Source: a virus. Taken from it: a stretch of 34,894 bases of DNA. Below the pieces are notes generated by a model that ran no database searches, had not been told where the DNA came from, and saw nothing but the letters and a program-made list of their open reading frames with translations. Positions 8,250 to 15,340 of the stretch are shown piece by piece. Numbering within the stretch: position 1 is the stretch's first letter; the number at the start of each line of letters is the position of its first letter. Location: the IMG/VR virus record IMGVR_UViG_3300017763_000075, positions 1 through 34,894 of that record; one strand, 5' to 3'. The position numbers were made by a program, and so were the translations under genes.

Positions 8250-9091
8250 TATGTAGTAATGGTTAAGGTCTTATTTCCTGCGTTATAACTAAAGGTAGCA
8301 CCAACATCACCCTTGTCACCCTTGAGGTTTACATAGCTTCCATTAGTTCCGTTTGGGTTCTTAAATCTTAATGAAGTACCCGACCAATTATGTGCAGGTG
8401 CTAAACCTGTTGCTCCCACATCACCACGAGGTACAGTTAGCACACCTGAGCCTGAATTGTAGTTTGCATTAGTACCAGGTGCTCCTGTTGCTGCGGTTAA
8501 ATTTTTAATCTCATTTGCTCTTGCAGTAGCAATCCCTGCCTGAGTGCTTGCAGTGGATGCATGACCTGATGCAGTAGAAGCCGAACCAGATGCATTAGTA
8601 GCCGAACCAGATGCATTAGTAGCGGAAGTTGATGCATTACTGGCATGACTTCCTGCTGTAGTAGCATGGGTTGAAGCAGTATTTCTTGCTGATACCGCAG
8701 TATTTTTAGCATCTACAGCATCATCCTTCGCAGAAACTGCCGTATTTTTTGCAGAGACTGCATCGGTCTTCGCAGAGACTGCCGTATTCTTTGCAGAGAC
8801 TGCATCGTCCTTTGCGGATTTAGCTGCATTTTCTGATGCTAGTGCTTCTGCGGCTGAAGCGGCTGCGGCTGCGGCTGACTGAGCCGCACTTAATGTATCC
8901 CCCAATATATCCTTGAGGTCATTATTGCTAGTGCCTACCTCATTTACCTTTGTCCTTAAAAGTTCTATGTTTGCATTAGCTTCTGCATTTGTAAGAGCAA
9001 CAGTTTGCCGAATCTTTATGACATTCTGTGATGCAGTGAAGTCTGCATCGTCATTGGCAATAGAAGTGTAATCTGGTGGTAATGAAGCCAT
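8249..9091 (-). CDS. Ala/Ser coiled-coil fibre with collagen-like segment
   Basis: A 280-residue protein. Residues about 68-190 are an almost uninterrupted seven-residue repeat (SAKNTAVSAKTDAV..., then NASGSAT...), a long Ala-rich coiled coil. Next come short collagen-like GXX segments (GAPGTNA, RGDVGATG, KGDKGDVGAT) and a small beta domain. The protein ends ATFSYNAGNKTLTITT, the C-terminal motif shared with two other tail proteins here. Such architectures are typical of side fibres. It lies between the HxH fibre (3-base gap) and the nozzle gene (1-base overlap). It is probably a rod-like fibre or its attachment stalk. The underlying DNA is repetitive and prone to length change. Confidence 0.75.
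   Translation of the reverse strand: MASLPPDYTSIANDDADFTASQNVIKIRQTVALTNAEANANIELLRTKVNEVGTSNNDLKDILGDTLSAAQSAAAAAASAAEALASENAAKSAKDDAVSAKNTAVSAKTDAVSAKNTAVSAKDDAVDAKNTAVSARNTASTHATTAGSHASNASTSATNASGSATNASGSASTASGHASTASTQAGIATARANEIKNLTAATGAPGTNANYNSGSGVLTVPRGDVGATGLAPAHNWSGTSLRFKNPNGTNGSYVNLKGDKGDVGATFSYNAGNKTLTITT
8560..8830. repeat. Tandem 21/42-base coding repeats in the fibre stalk
   Basis: Direct repeats with a 21-base unit (three heptads of the Ala/Ser coiled coil). Examples on the + strand are GCCGAACCAGATGCATTAGT twice near 8580-8620, and GCAGAGACTGC repeated near 8730-8800 in a 42-base pattern. Units are whole multiples of 21 bases, so gain or loss by slippage keeps frame and changes stalk length. 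Confidence 0.75.
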
Positions 9092-9094
9092 GTC

Positions 9095-11080
9095 TTATCC
9101 TTGCGCGTAGGCATCCTCAACGAATGCTATTGTTTTAATTACTACTGAACTCCCTGAAACTATTTCTGCTTTCCATCTGCCTGTAGCTTCATCAAAGAAA
9201 AGTCGTGCATTATCCTTACTGCCACGCTCGACCTCGATACCTGACTGTAAGTTACTTGCAGGATTGCCCGTTTGATTCTTATTGAGAACAACCATATTGT
9301 CCTCGATTTCGAGATTAGTGGTATCAATAGAGGTGGTAGTCCCATTAACAGTAAGGTTTCCACTTATAGTGGTATTACCACTAACTATCAGCTCTGCGTT
9401 GGCAGTACTAGTTCCGATTTCTGCATTTTTTATTACCTTTAGGGTATCATTTACCTGGACATCATGCCCGTCCTTACCCTCTAGTATTAAGTCACCTGTT
9501 TGTGCCTTAACCTTATTATCGGGATGTATGTTCCCTTCAATAAAAAGGTTATCATTTACCTTAACATCATCTCCATCTTTACCCTCTAGTATTAAATCAC
9601 CCGTGAGTGCCTTGACGGTATTGTTTGGTCTAATCGTACCATACACCTCTAGGTCTGCCTCTTCTCCAGTACCCGGTCCACCAATGGTTGTATTGTTGGT
9701 AATATTTAACTCATCATTGATTATTACCTTAAAATCTCCTGGTTTCTTTCCACTTAATTCTAGGTCACCTGTAGTGCTTTCGATATCGCCACCGACACCG
9801 ATATTTCCTGTGACTTCTAAGTCGCCATCAATCTTGGTCTTGTCATTATCAGGATCAAAACTGATATCCTTTATCCTGTCCCAAATATCTCTCTGGGTGA
9901 TTAGCCCTGTGCTTCCTGTTCCTTCCTGCGGCAGGTCACCTACATGAACTGTTCTGAATATCTCAAGTATCTCCTGTATCTTTGCTTCTGTCTCTGCCCG
10001 AGAAAATGCATCAAAGTCTGACAAAGCCACTTCGTGTGGGTTTGCTGTATCCTGCAGGTGAGTATTTAAGAGTTCTAATACATTTACATTTGGTACATTT
10101 GGAAGTCCTATAGCTGCGCCATCCAGACCTGATATAGTTCCCGTAAAAGTAGGATTCTTTAAAGTGGCATCCGTTAGTAAGTCTACCTGAGATAGATTGG
10201 GCACATTCCCTAGTCCCACATCACTCTTATCTATGCTATGAGGATTTTCTTCTGCCAAGTGTGCAGTTAAGAATGTTTGTTTGCTGTCCTCTATCTTTTG
10301 ATCAACTTCGGCTTTTTTGTACTTATCTAAGTCAGATATATTTGCCTCCGTATGAGTGTGCGCGGGAACAGATCCATCACTTACAACTCCGGCGAAAAGA
10401 GCATCGACTTCTGACTTACTGTATTTATCTAAATCTGTGATTTGACTCTCCGAATGAGTATGATTGGTTTCTGCTTTGCTCTGGAGTAGTACAGTGGCAG
10501 TTGCAGACTCTAGGTAATTCTTGAGGTCAGTAATATCAGACTCAGTATGCTTATGACCCGAATCTGCCTTTCCACCAATGCTTGATTCTAAATCACTTCT
10601 AAGTGAGGAGATTGCACTTGAATCATTTGCATTATCTAGTGCGGTTTGCAGACCAGTAATATCTGAAATCGCATGACCATGTGACTCCACAGAATAGTTG
10701 GCTATAAGTGCATCTACCTGAGATTTATTATAAACTACATCAAGCAGGTCAGTAATATTAGCCGCCAGATGAGTGTGTGCTAGTTCTGCTTTACCTGCTA
10801 AAAAACTACCAAGGTCTGCTTTTAGTAGATAGTCCTGCAATGTAGTGCTATTAAGTTCCTCAATTGAGGACACCCTTAGACCCATAGCATCAACTATTGC
10901 TTTTAGTGCTACACCCTGACGAGCCGAAAGTGCTTTAGCGTTGGAGTCAGTAACGAGGTCATCAACCACTTCATCCTGAATCCCTAGAAGTGAGTCTATG
11001 AGTATTCCAAATTGTGCCTGCGTGGGTGTATCGCCACTTTCAAAGTAGCTTTTTAAGGTCTGTTTATCTTCTATTGCCAT
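9095..11080 (-). CDS. Tail fibre with five HxH motifs
   Basis: A 661-residue protein. Residues 100-245 hold five repeats of the form 'HxH...ITDL', with His-x-His at about 102-104, 134-136, 176-178, 207-209 and 241-243. In the T4 long tail fibre tip, HxH motifs of three chains coordinate iron along the fibre axis, so metal-stabilised trimers are plausible. Then come NPHSIDKSDVGLGNVPNLSQ-type fibre motifs and a second NPH motif. Next are three repeats of GDLxLxGK/GDLILEGKDG(D/H)DV. The C-terminal domain (LEIEDNMVVLNKNQ, then VERGSKDNARLFFDE) recurs in many phage fibres. It sits between the adaptor (2-base gap) and the coiled-coil fibre (3-base gap). Confidence 0.8.
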   Translation of the reverse strand: MAIEDKQTLKSYFESGDTPTQAQFGILIDSLLGIQDEVVDDLVTDSNAKALSARQGVALKAIVDAMGLRVSSIEELNSTTLQDYLLKADLGSFLAGKAELAHTHLAANITDLLDVVYNKSQVDALIANYSVESHGHAISDITGLQTALDNANDSSAISSLRSDLESSIGGKADSGHKHTESDITDLKNYLESATATVLLQSKAETNHTHSESQITDLDKYSKSEVDALFAGVVSDGSVPAHTHTEANISDLDKYKKAEVDQKIEDSKQTFLTAHLAEENPHSIDKSDVGLGNVPNLSQVDLLTDATLKNPTFTGTISGLDGAAIGLPNVPNVNVLELLNTHLQDTANPHEVALSDFDAFSRAETEAKIQEILEIFRTVHVGDLPQEGTGSTGLITQRDIWDRIKDISFDPDNDKTKIDGDLEVTGNIGVGGDIESTTGDLELSGKKPGDFKVIINDELNITNNTTIGGPGTGEEADLEVYGTIRPNNTVKALTGDLILEGKDGDDVKVNDNLFIEGNIHPDNKVKAQTGDLILEGKDGHDVQVNDTLKVIKNAEIGTSTANAELIVSGNTTISGNLTVNGTTTSIDTTNLEIEDNMVVLNKNQTGNPASNLQSGIEVERGSKDNARLFFDEATGRWKAEIVSGSSVVIKTIAFVEDAYAQG

Positions 11081-11082
11081 AA

Positions 11083-11799
11083 CTATCCTATAGTAAATCC
11101 ACTAGAACCAATGCCTGACGCCGTTGAAGCTGCGTGGTCAATTGCAGTGGTGTGGTTAAAGTCTTTCCATACTCTATGAAGCTCTTGCCTCTCCTTGCTG
11201 TATATCTCCATGTAAGATTTGTATAATCCGACATCCTTATCCACCTCACGATTCAAGTGAGCCTTGATATAATCAGATACCGCTTTAGCTGCTAAATCAT
11301 CATAGATTACTAAATCCTCGTCATCATAGTTCTGTTTAATTCCACTCCAGTAAACATAAAGCTTTTGGTCATCAACAAGTGGTGCGCATAAATAAAGTTT
11401 ACCATCTCCAAAAGTCACTCTTCCAGAGTATGTACTGCTTCTCTCGGGGCATCCATTTATTACTCGATACCTTGCCGTCCAAGGAACAACCTCCACATAA
11501 GAATACCACCTCTCCGAGCTATCTTCCGTCATTAACCCCGATACTATTACTGAATTGATAGTAGCATGAGTGGGGGCAAACTGTGACTCAACTGAGTTTC
11601 TGCCCGTAGGAACTTCCTGCATATCACTGGCAAAAAAAGTATTTATGTTCCTAGCTTTAAATGCATCAACATAGTCTTGTAGATTTACTACACCACTAAT
11701 CATTAACTGATTGATATACTTTTGGATACCCCGACCTTTACGATCAGCATCAACCAGAAGATTAACCCTGACCTTGTCTTTAAACTCTGACCACTTCAT
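11083..11799 (-). CDS. Head-tail adaptor / tail tubular protein A-like
   Basis: A 238-residue protein. Size, position (upstream of fibre and nozzle genes) and mixed content with a helical C-terminus (DLAAKAVSDYIKAHLNREVD, then YKSYMEIYSKERQELHRVW) fit the short-tail adaptor proteins (T7 gp11-like or P22 gp4-like), which sit between portal and nozzle. The middle holds a beta-rich part (RWYSYVEVVPWTARYRVING). It overlaps the preceding holin-like gene by ATGA. The assignment is inferential because I see no diagnostic motif. Confidence 0.55.
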   Translation of the reverse strand: MKWSEFKDKVRVNLLVDADRKGRGIQKYINQLMISGVVNLQDYVDAFKARNINTFFASDMQEVPTGRNSVESQFAPTHATINSVIVSGLMTEDSSERWYSYVEVVPWTARYRVINGCPERSSTYSGRVTFGDGKLYLCAPLVDDQKLYVYWSGIKQNYDDEDLVIYDDLAAKAVSDYIKAHLNREVDKDVGLYKSYMEIYSKERQELHRVWKDFNHTTAIDHAASTASGIGSSGFTIG

Positions 11800-12260
11800 T
11801 TTCTACCTCCAGGTGTGTAATAAAATCCGACAACCATAGGGCATAGAATGACAACGAAATAGGCACTTAAATGTCCGGTGGTGACCATAATGGGCGACTG
11901 TTTAGCAGGAAAGGAGAGTAGTCCGAAGAGGAATTCTGTTTTCCCTTCTCCACTTGCGTTGCTGAGGGTGATGATTTCTGCTGACGGATAGAGGGTGCAA
12001 AGAATGACGACCGCTGAGAGGGTTCCGATGAGGATGAGTGCGAGCAACCTCCTTGTGGCACGAGTAAAAGCACCACCAGGACCATTATTAAGTTGTTGCT
12101 GAAATTTAAGTGCAAATTCATTTCCTCGTGCCTCCCGTGCTAATTCTAATTCAAATTTCTGTTGTCGATTATCTGCTATTGTCCCAAAAACACCTTTGAG
12201 AATAGATCCAAGTGCAGCTGATCCACCTCCGGTTAAAAACATTGTAAGTAGCTCAAACAT
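11796..12260 (-). CDS. Holin-like membrane protein
   Basis: A 154-residue protein with a Gly/Ala-rich N-terminus (FLTGGGSAALGSILKGVFGT), then a charged amphipathic helix (DNRQQKFELELAREARGNEF). Two clear transmembrane segments follow, at about residues 72-92 (LLALILIGTLSAVVILCTLY) and 128-148 (HLSAYFVVILCPMVVGFYY). The layout resembles the three-TM holins of gene transfer agents and related phages. It lies among head-tail genes and shares ATGA with the adaptor gene. A predicted promoter directly precedes it. No endolysin is adjacent. A holin role is likely but unproven. Confidence 0.6.
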   Translation of the reverse strand: MFELLTMFLTGGGSAALGSILKGVFGTIADNRQQKFELELAREARGNEFALKFQQQLNNGPGGAFTRATRRLLALILIGTLSAVVILCTLYPSAEIITLSNASGEGKTEFLFGLLSFPAKQSPIMVTTGHLSAYFVVILCPMVVGFYYTPGGRK

Positions 12261-12266
12261 TACTAT

Positions 12267-12295
12267 ATAATATATTAGGTCATAATTTAGGTCAA
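12267..12295 (-). promoter_or_regulatory. Predicted sigma70-type promoter of the holin/tail genes
   Basis: On the - strand, TTGACC (12295-12290) is followed after 17 bases by TATTAT (12272-12267), close to the consensus TTGACA-17-TATAAT. It spans the 26-base gap between the 260-residue gene and the holin-like gene. The implied start of transcription falls on or next to the ATG at 12260, giving a leaderless message. The spacer contains TTATGACCTAA, which recurs in the gap at 21498-21508. Confidence 0.5.
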
Positions 12296-13069
12296 CGCAT
12301 AGAAGTCTATCATATCCCTAAATGCTTCGTTAACTGAGTCGTTTGGTATTTCAAAGTCCCCAATGATTAATTCGTAAATTTCGCCCGAGTAAGTATTACC
12401 TGTCGCATCACGCCCGATATATGCATCAGTTAAGCCTGAGCTTATTGCATCTTTTCTCAGACTGACGCCACTAAATCCTGATGAATTTCTAATTACTGTC
12501 TTTTCGGAAAAGTTACCCAAATAGGCATTATACTCCTGGTCGGGACTATCAAGACCTCCAAATAACTGATGTCTTTCGCTAATCTTATAATGATTGATTC
12601 GCATATATGCAGAGCCGACATCAAAGCATAGCTCGTTCTCACTATTACTAGCAGAGAATATCGGGGCACGACCATCACTATTACTTGGGTCGCATACTGT
12701 TAATACACCCGCATCTTCTGTAAAGAATGTAGCCATACCCTCAGGTGCTTCAAAGTAAGCACCGGGTGAAAGCTCTAGGTAATAAAGAGTGGTAGGTGTA
12801 ACCTTCTTACGCAGGAACACATCCCCTACTGCCTCAACATTAAATGCAGGACAATTGAACCTGACCTTTTGGTCATAGAGATTAACTACTTTTTTACCTA
12901 CACTAGCTTCTAGGTCAGCAGGATAAACATCTCCATCTGCTGTTCTTAATAAAGGGCCATTGTAACTCTCTCTAATTCTTCTGTTACAGGAGAAAGCAAA
13001 TACAGGCTTCCTTGTTATCGCATCAACAGGAAGATTATAGTCAATAGATTCAGTAACATGACCAAGCAT
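12287..13069 (-). CDS. Putative carbohydrate-binding virion protein with LamG/arabinofuranosidase-like fold
   Basis: A 260-residue protein. Residues about 22-75 (AFSCNRRIRESYNGPLLRTA, then KKVVNLYDQ) match the 'S-x-R-R-L-R-x-x-Y-x-GP-x-L-R' and 'YDQ' signatures at the start of the concanavalin-like catalytic domain of alpha-L-arabinofuranosidase B. The C-terminus (AYIGRDATGNTYSGEIYELI) resembles the closing strands of LamG domains. Enzyme activity cannot be claimed because catalytic residues are not identifiable. Glycan binding is the more cautious reading. It overlaps the 224-residue upstream gene by one base. Confidence 0.6.
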   Translation of the reverse strand: MLGHVTESIDYNLPVDAITRKPVFAFSCNRRIRESYNGPLLRTADGDVYPADLEASVGKKVVNLYDQKVRFNCPAFNVEAVGDVFLRKKVTPTTLYYLELSPGAYFEAPEGMATFFTEDAGVLTVCDPSNSDGRAPIFSASNSENELCFDVGSAYMRINHYKISERHQLFGGLDSPDQEYNAYLGNFSEKTVIRNSSGFSGVSLRKDAISSGLTDAYIGRDATGNTYSGEIYELIIGDFEIPNDSVNEAFRDMIDFYALT

Positions 13070-13743
13070 TATGCAGTCAGGTCACCAATAGCAAACCAAC
13101 TACTATTATGCCTGTACACATGGCAAGCTGAGTATTGCTGAGATAATCCTGTTCCTTTGGCTTTTAATACTCCCTGATCGGGAGCTATAGTTGTAAATTT
13201 ACCTTCAAGACAGTTTACTACTTCAAAGAAGAACCCATCATCAATTCCAGTCGATGGTAAAGTGATTGATACTGAAGCACCCGCAGGTTCTACATTTAGT
13301 ATCTTAGATTTATCATCGATAGATATCGTCCTGTTATCAGTAATGGTCTCCACTAACCTGTCGTATTGGATGTTGCCCTTGAGAGAACCCTCTATATGCA
13401 CATCACCCTTTACAGTTATGTCCTCATAAAATAGAGCAGAATCTGCAAATATGTCGTAATTATGTGCCACGACAGGGAGTCTAATCAAATTAGCATATGG
13501 GTGAATTGAGACATCAAGATAGGGTCTCATCCTGTCCCCATTTAGGTTATCCTGCCATAGTGATAAGTTTTGTAACTTCCCTGAGTTGGGAGAGTAGTTT
13601 TGCTGTATAGAATCTAATACGCCATCACTTAACTGACCTCCACCTGACGATCCTCCCCCACCGCTACCCCCTGGTGACTTATTATCATTTCCGGCATCCA
13701 GTAATAATAGTTGAGTATTAGTTTGCTCTACAGGCTTAATCAT
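13069..13743 (-). CDS. Structural protein with Gly/Ser linker
   Basis: A 224-residue protein. It starts with a polar segment, then a flexible linker (SPGGSGGGGSSGGG, residues about 24-37). A beta-rich body follows, containing VKGDVHIEGSLKGNIQYDRL, a strand pattern frequent in phage fibre and decoration proteins. The end (SACHVYRHNSSWFAIGDLTA) resembles the closing strand of small tail or head decoration domains. It is linked to its neighbours by 4-base and 1-base overlaps. It is probably a virion surface or tail-base component; no family was recognised. Confidence 0.55.
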   Translation of the reverse strand: MIKPVEQTNTQLLLLDAGNDNKSPGGSGGGGSSGGGQLSDGVLDSIQQNYSPNSGKLQNLSLWQDNLNGDRMRPYLDVSIHPYANLIRLPVVAHNYDIFADSALFYEDITVKGDVHIEGSLKGNIQYDRLVETITDNRTISIDDKSKILNVEPAGASVSITLPSTGIDDGFFFEVVNCLEGKFTTIAPDQGVLKAKGTGLSQQYSACHVYRHNSSWFAIGDLTA

Positions 13744-14720
13744 GACTTTGCGTAAAATCCTGAGATGAATATTGAATCCGTATTGTCCTGATAGTCCCCT
13801 AGACTAGAACCAAGATTCTTTATCATTATCTCATCACTCGAGTCGACTACAGGGTAAGTAACAGATGCACCCGATATAATATGTTCAAAGTCTAATGAGT
13901 CGGAATTAATCTTATAGAAAAGAAACTGATCAACTATACTTTCATCACAATCTGCTCCCACCTTCCAAGAACCGTAATTTAGGTTAGCGGATGCTATGCC
14001 CGATTCTGTAGATGAAGATATTAACTGCCTCTCATCTCCCTGATAAGCATATGCCTTATATAAGCCCGTACTTGGGGCAAATACTATTTCTAGTCTAATC
14101 TCATCAGATGTTACTTTAACCTGACTAGTAAACTCCCCGTCTTTAGTTTTAATTCCAAAGACTCCATCTTCGGTATAGATGCCAAGTTTTAAATCCTTAG
14201 CTGAATCGAATATTCCCAAGCCTATACTTTTCTTTGAGTTTCTAGGTCTAAATAATGATGCTATCTTACTGCCATCGTTTGGTTCAGGAGCCGACTTAGT
14301 AAGCTTCCCATTAACAAATGCTGAGCGTCTACCTTGCAACACCCCAAGGATTGGCTGACGAAGGTCATCATTTCTATCGTCTGGGGTTGTAACTGCATAG
14401 TCTGCTTCCCATCCATCTATTCCGTTTATCGACCTTCCATCTTCAAATGGTGCCTTATCGAAATCACCCAAGACCGTCTTATTCCATGTTTCAGCAACCG
14501 CTATCTCGTATTGCGTATTGTTTGTGAGTCTTACCTCACATGCTTCATTGTAGGGAAGTTTTACATACTTATCCGCACACATTACATTAAATGTTCCAAA
14601 ACCTGCAGGCTTCTGGGTAACCATAAGGCGACCCTGATTACTAACTAAGACTGGAGCCTCTGAATCTTGTGCGGTTGGATACTGAGGTGGATACCCGTCA
14701 TTTTCTCTCAATGTATTCAT
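13740..14720 (-). CDS. Putative virion structural protein
   Basis: A 326-residue acidic protein, apparently all beta, with no membrane segment. The N-terminus (PPQYPTAQDSEAPVLVSNQG) is extended. Residues about 60-260 contain many short strands with acidic loops (GKLTKSAPEPNDGSKIASLF, KLGIYTEDGVFGIKTKDGEF), reminiscent of a concanavalin-like sandwich. The C-terminus is ISGFYAKS. ATGA overlaps at both ends tie it to the 54-residue membrane protein and the 224-residue protein. Together with the two following genes it forms a set that may build the tail base or capsid decoration. No specific function is assigned. Confidence 0.5.
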   Translation of the reverse strand: MNTLRENDGYPPQYPTAQDSEAPVLVSNQGRLMVTQKPAGFGTFNVMCADKYVKLPYNEACEVRLTNNTQYEIAVAETWNKTVLGDFDKAPFEDGRSINGIDGWEADYAVTTPDDRNDDLRQPILGVLQGRRSAFVNGKLTKSAPEPNDGSKIASLFRPRNSKKSIGLGIFDSAKDLKLGIYTEDGVFGIKTKDGEFTSQVKVTSDEIRLEIVFAPSTGLYKAYAYQGDERQLISSSTESGIASANLNYGSWKVGADCDESIVDQFLFYKINSDSLDFEHIISGASVTYPVVDSSDEIMIKNLGSSLGDYQDNTDSIFISGFYAKS

Positions 14721-14881
14721 TTCGTAAGAAGTTTGTAGATTTTAATGGATGTCCAAATGCAAGTTAAGAACAGAAGGGTAATTGATAGTATCGTTTCAAT
14801 ACTAGTAAGCGAAACAACGCCCAAGACTCCTCCATTGACCCCAAGAACGGGCAATACACCTTGTAGGTTCTCTCTGGTCAT
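14717..14881 (-). CDS. Hidden small membrane protein, possible holin
   Basis: A 54-residue gene read directly from the - strand: ATG at 14881-14879, stop TGA at 14719-14717. Both ends use ATGA overlaps with the neighbouring genes, strong evidence that it is real. The protein begins MTRENLQGVLPVLGVNGGVL. It has one strongly hydrophobic segment at residues about 29-49 (ETILSITLLFLTCIWTSIKI) and a basic tail (YKLLTK). One TM with a short basic tail is compatible with small class II/III holins or with a virion-associated membrane peptide. Its place just after the capsid block, not next to a lysis enzyme, leaves the role open. Confidence 0.7.
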   Translation of the reverse strand: MTRENLQGVLPVLGVNGGVLGVVSLTSIETILSITLLFLTCIWTSIKIYKLLTK

Positions 14882-15261
14882 TTCTTGGCTTTCTTGGCTC
14901 TTGATTTAGGTTTTGGCTTTTCCTCAATATCCCTAACCTCAATAGCTTCAACTTCCACAAACTCCGCATCCTCCGCTTTTTCCTTGTACTCTGCGTGGAC
15001 TGGTTTCGTAGGATCCATTGAGACTTGGATAGTTTTGTGATTTTGATTCGCGTTCTTTTTTTTTATAACCTCGCTATAAAATTTCTCATCAATCTCACGA
15101 ATATTCCTTGGGTTAACTTCGACTAGTTCTTTAGCAAGTGCTTCACTACACTCCAAGACGCCAACCCACCCAAACACTGTCTGTATAGCTTTAAATTTGT
15201 AGTACTCTCTGCCTTTTCCCTTATATTCTTGTGTGGCATTATCTGTATATAAATATTTCAT
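14878..15261 (-). CDS. Unknown protein encoded after the major capsid gene
   Basis: A 127-residue protein starting MKYLYTDNATQEYKGKGREY. An upstream in-frame ATG at 15309 would run through the GC-rich terminator hairpin and give an unlikely Gly/Cys-rich leader, so the ATG at 15261 is preferred. The N-terminal half (residues 1-65) looks folded, with FKAIQTVFGWVGVLECSEAL. The C-terminal third is first acidic (EYKEKAEDAEFVEVEAIEV), then very basic (KPKPKSRAKKAKK), a tail that could bind DNA. It follows the capsid gene across a terminator, so its expression is probably lower than that of the capsid. A head-completion or decoration role is possible; the family is not recognised. Confidence 0.6.
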   Translation of the reverse strand: MKYLYTDNATQEYKGKGREYYKFKAIQTVFGWVGVLECSEALAKELVEVNPRNIREIDEKFYSEVIKKKNANQNHKTIQVSMDPTKPVHAEYKEKAEDAEFVEVEAIEVRDIEEKPKPKSRAKKAKK

Positions 15262-15263
15262 CG

Positions 15264-15306
15264 TAAAAGTAAGGAGGGAGGCTCCGCTTGCGCAGTGCCC
15301 CCCTCC
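15264..15306 (-). terminator. Rho-independent terminator after the major capsid gene
   Basis: In the - strand transcript, GGAGGGGGGC (15306-15297) pairs with GCCTCCCTCC (15282-15273), one G-U pair in ten. The 14-base loop contains GCGCAAGC. The stem is followed by TTACTTTTA. It is the most GC-rich hairpin noticed in the window and sits in the 79-base gap after the capsid stop. Partial termination here would keep capsid message high relative to tail message. Confidence 0.75.
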
Positions 15307-15340
15307 CATTAGTTAACTATGTGAACGAACGAAGAGGGAC

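Noticed and set aside
8560-8830. CRISPR-like array
   Set aside because: The repeats are adjacent 21-base coding units of a coiled coil with no unique spacers and no cas genes.
9282-9947. 221-residue + strand frame
   Set aside because: It is antisense to the tail fibre gene, with Ser/Pro/Leu-rich low-complexity content typical of a shadow frame.
15262-15309. 16-residue Gly/Cys N-terminal extension of the 127-residue protein
   Set aside because: It is encoded by the GC-rich terminator stem, and the downstream ATG starts a plausible domain.
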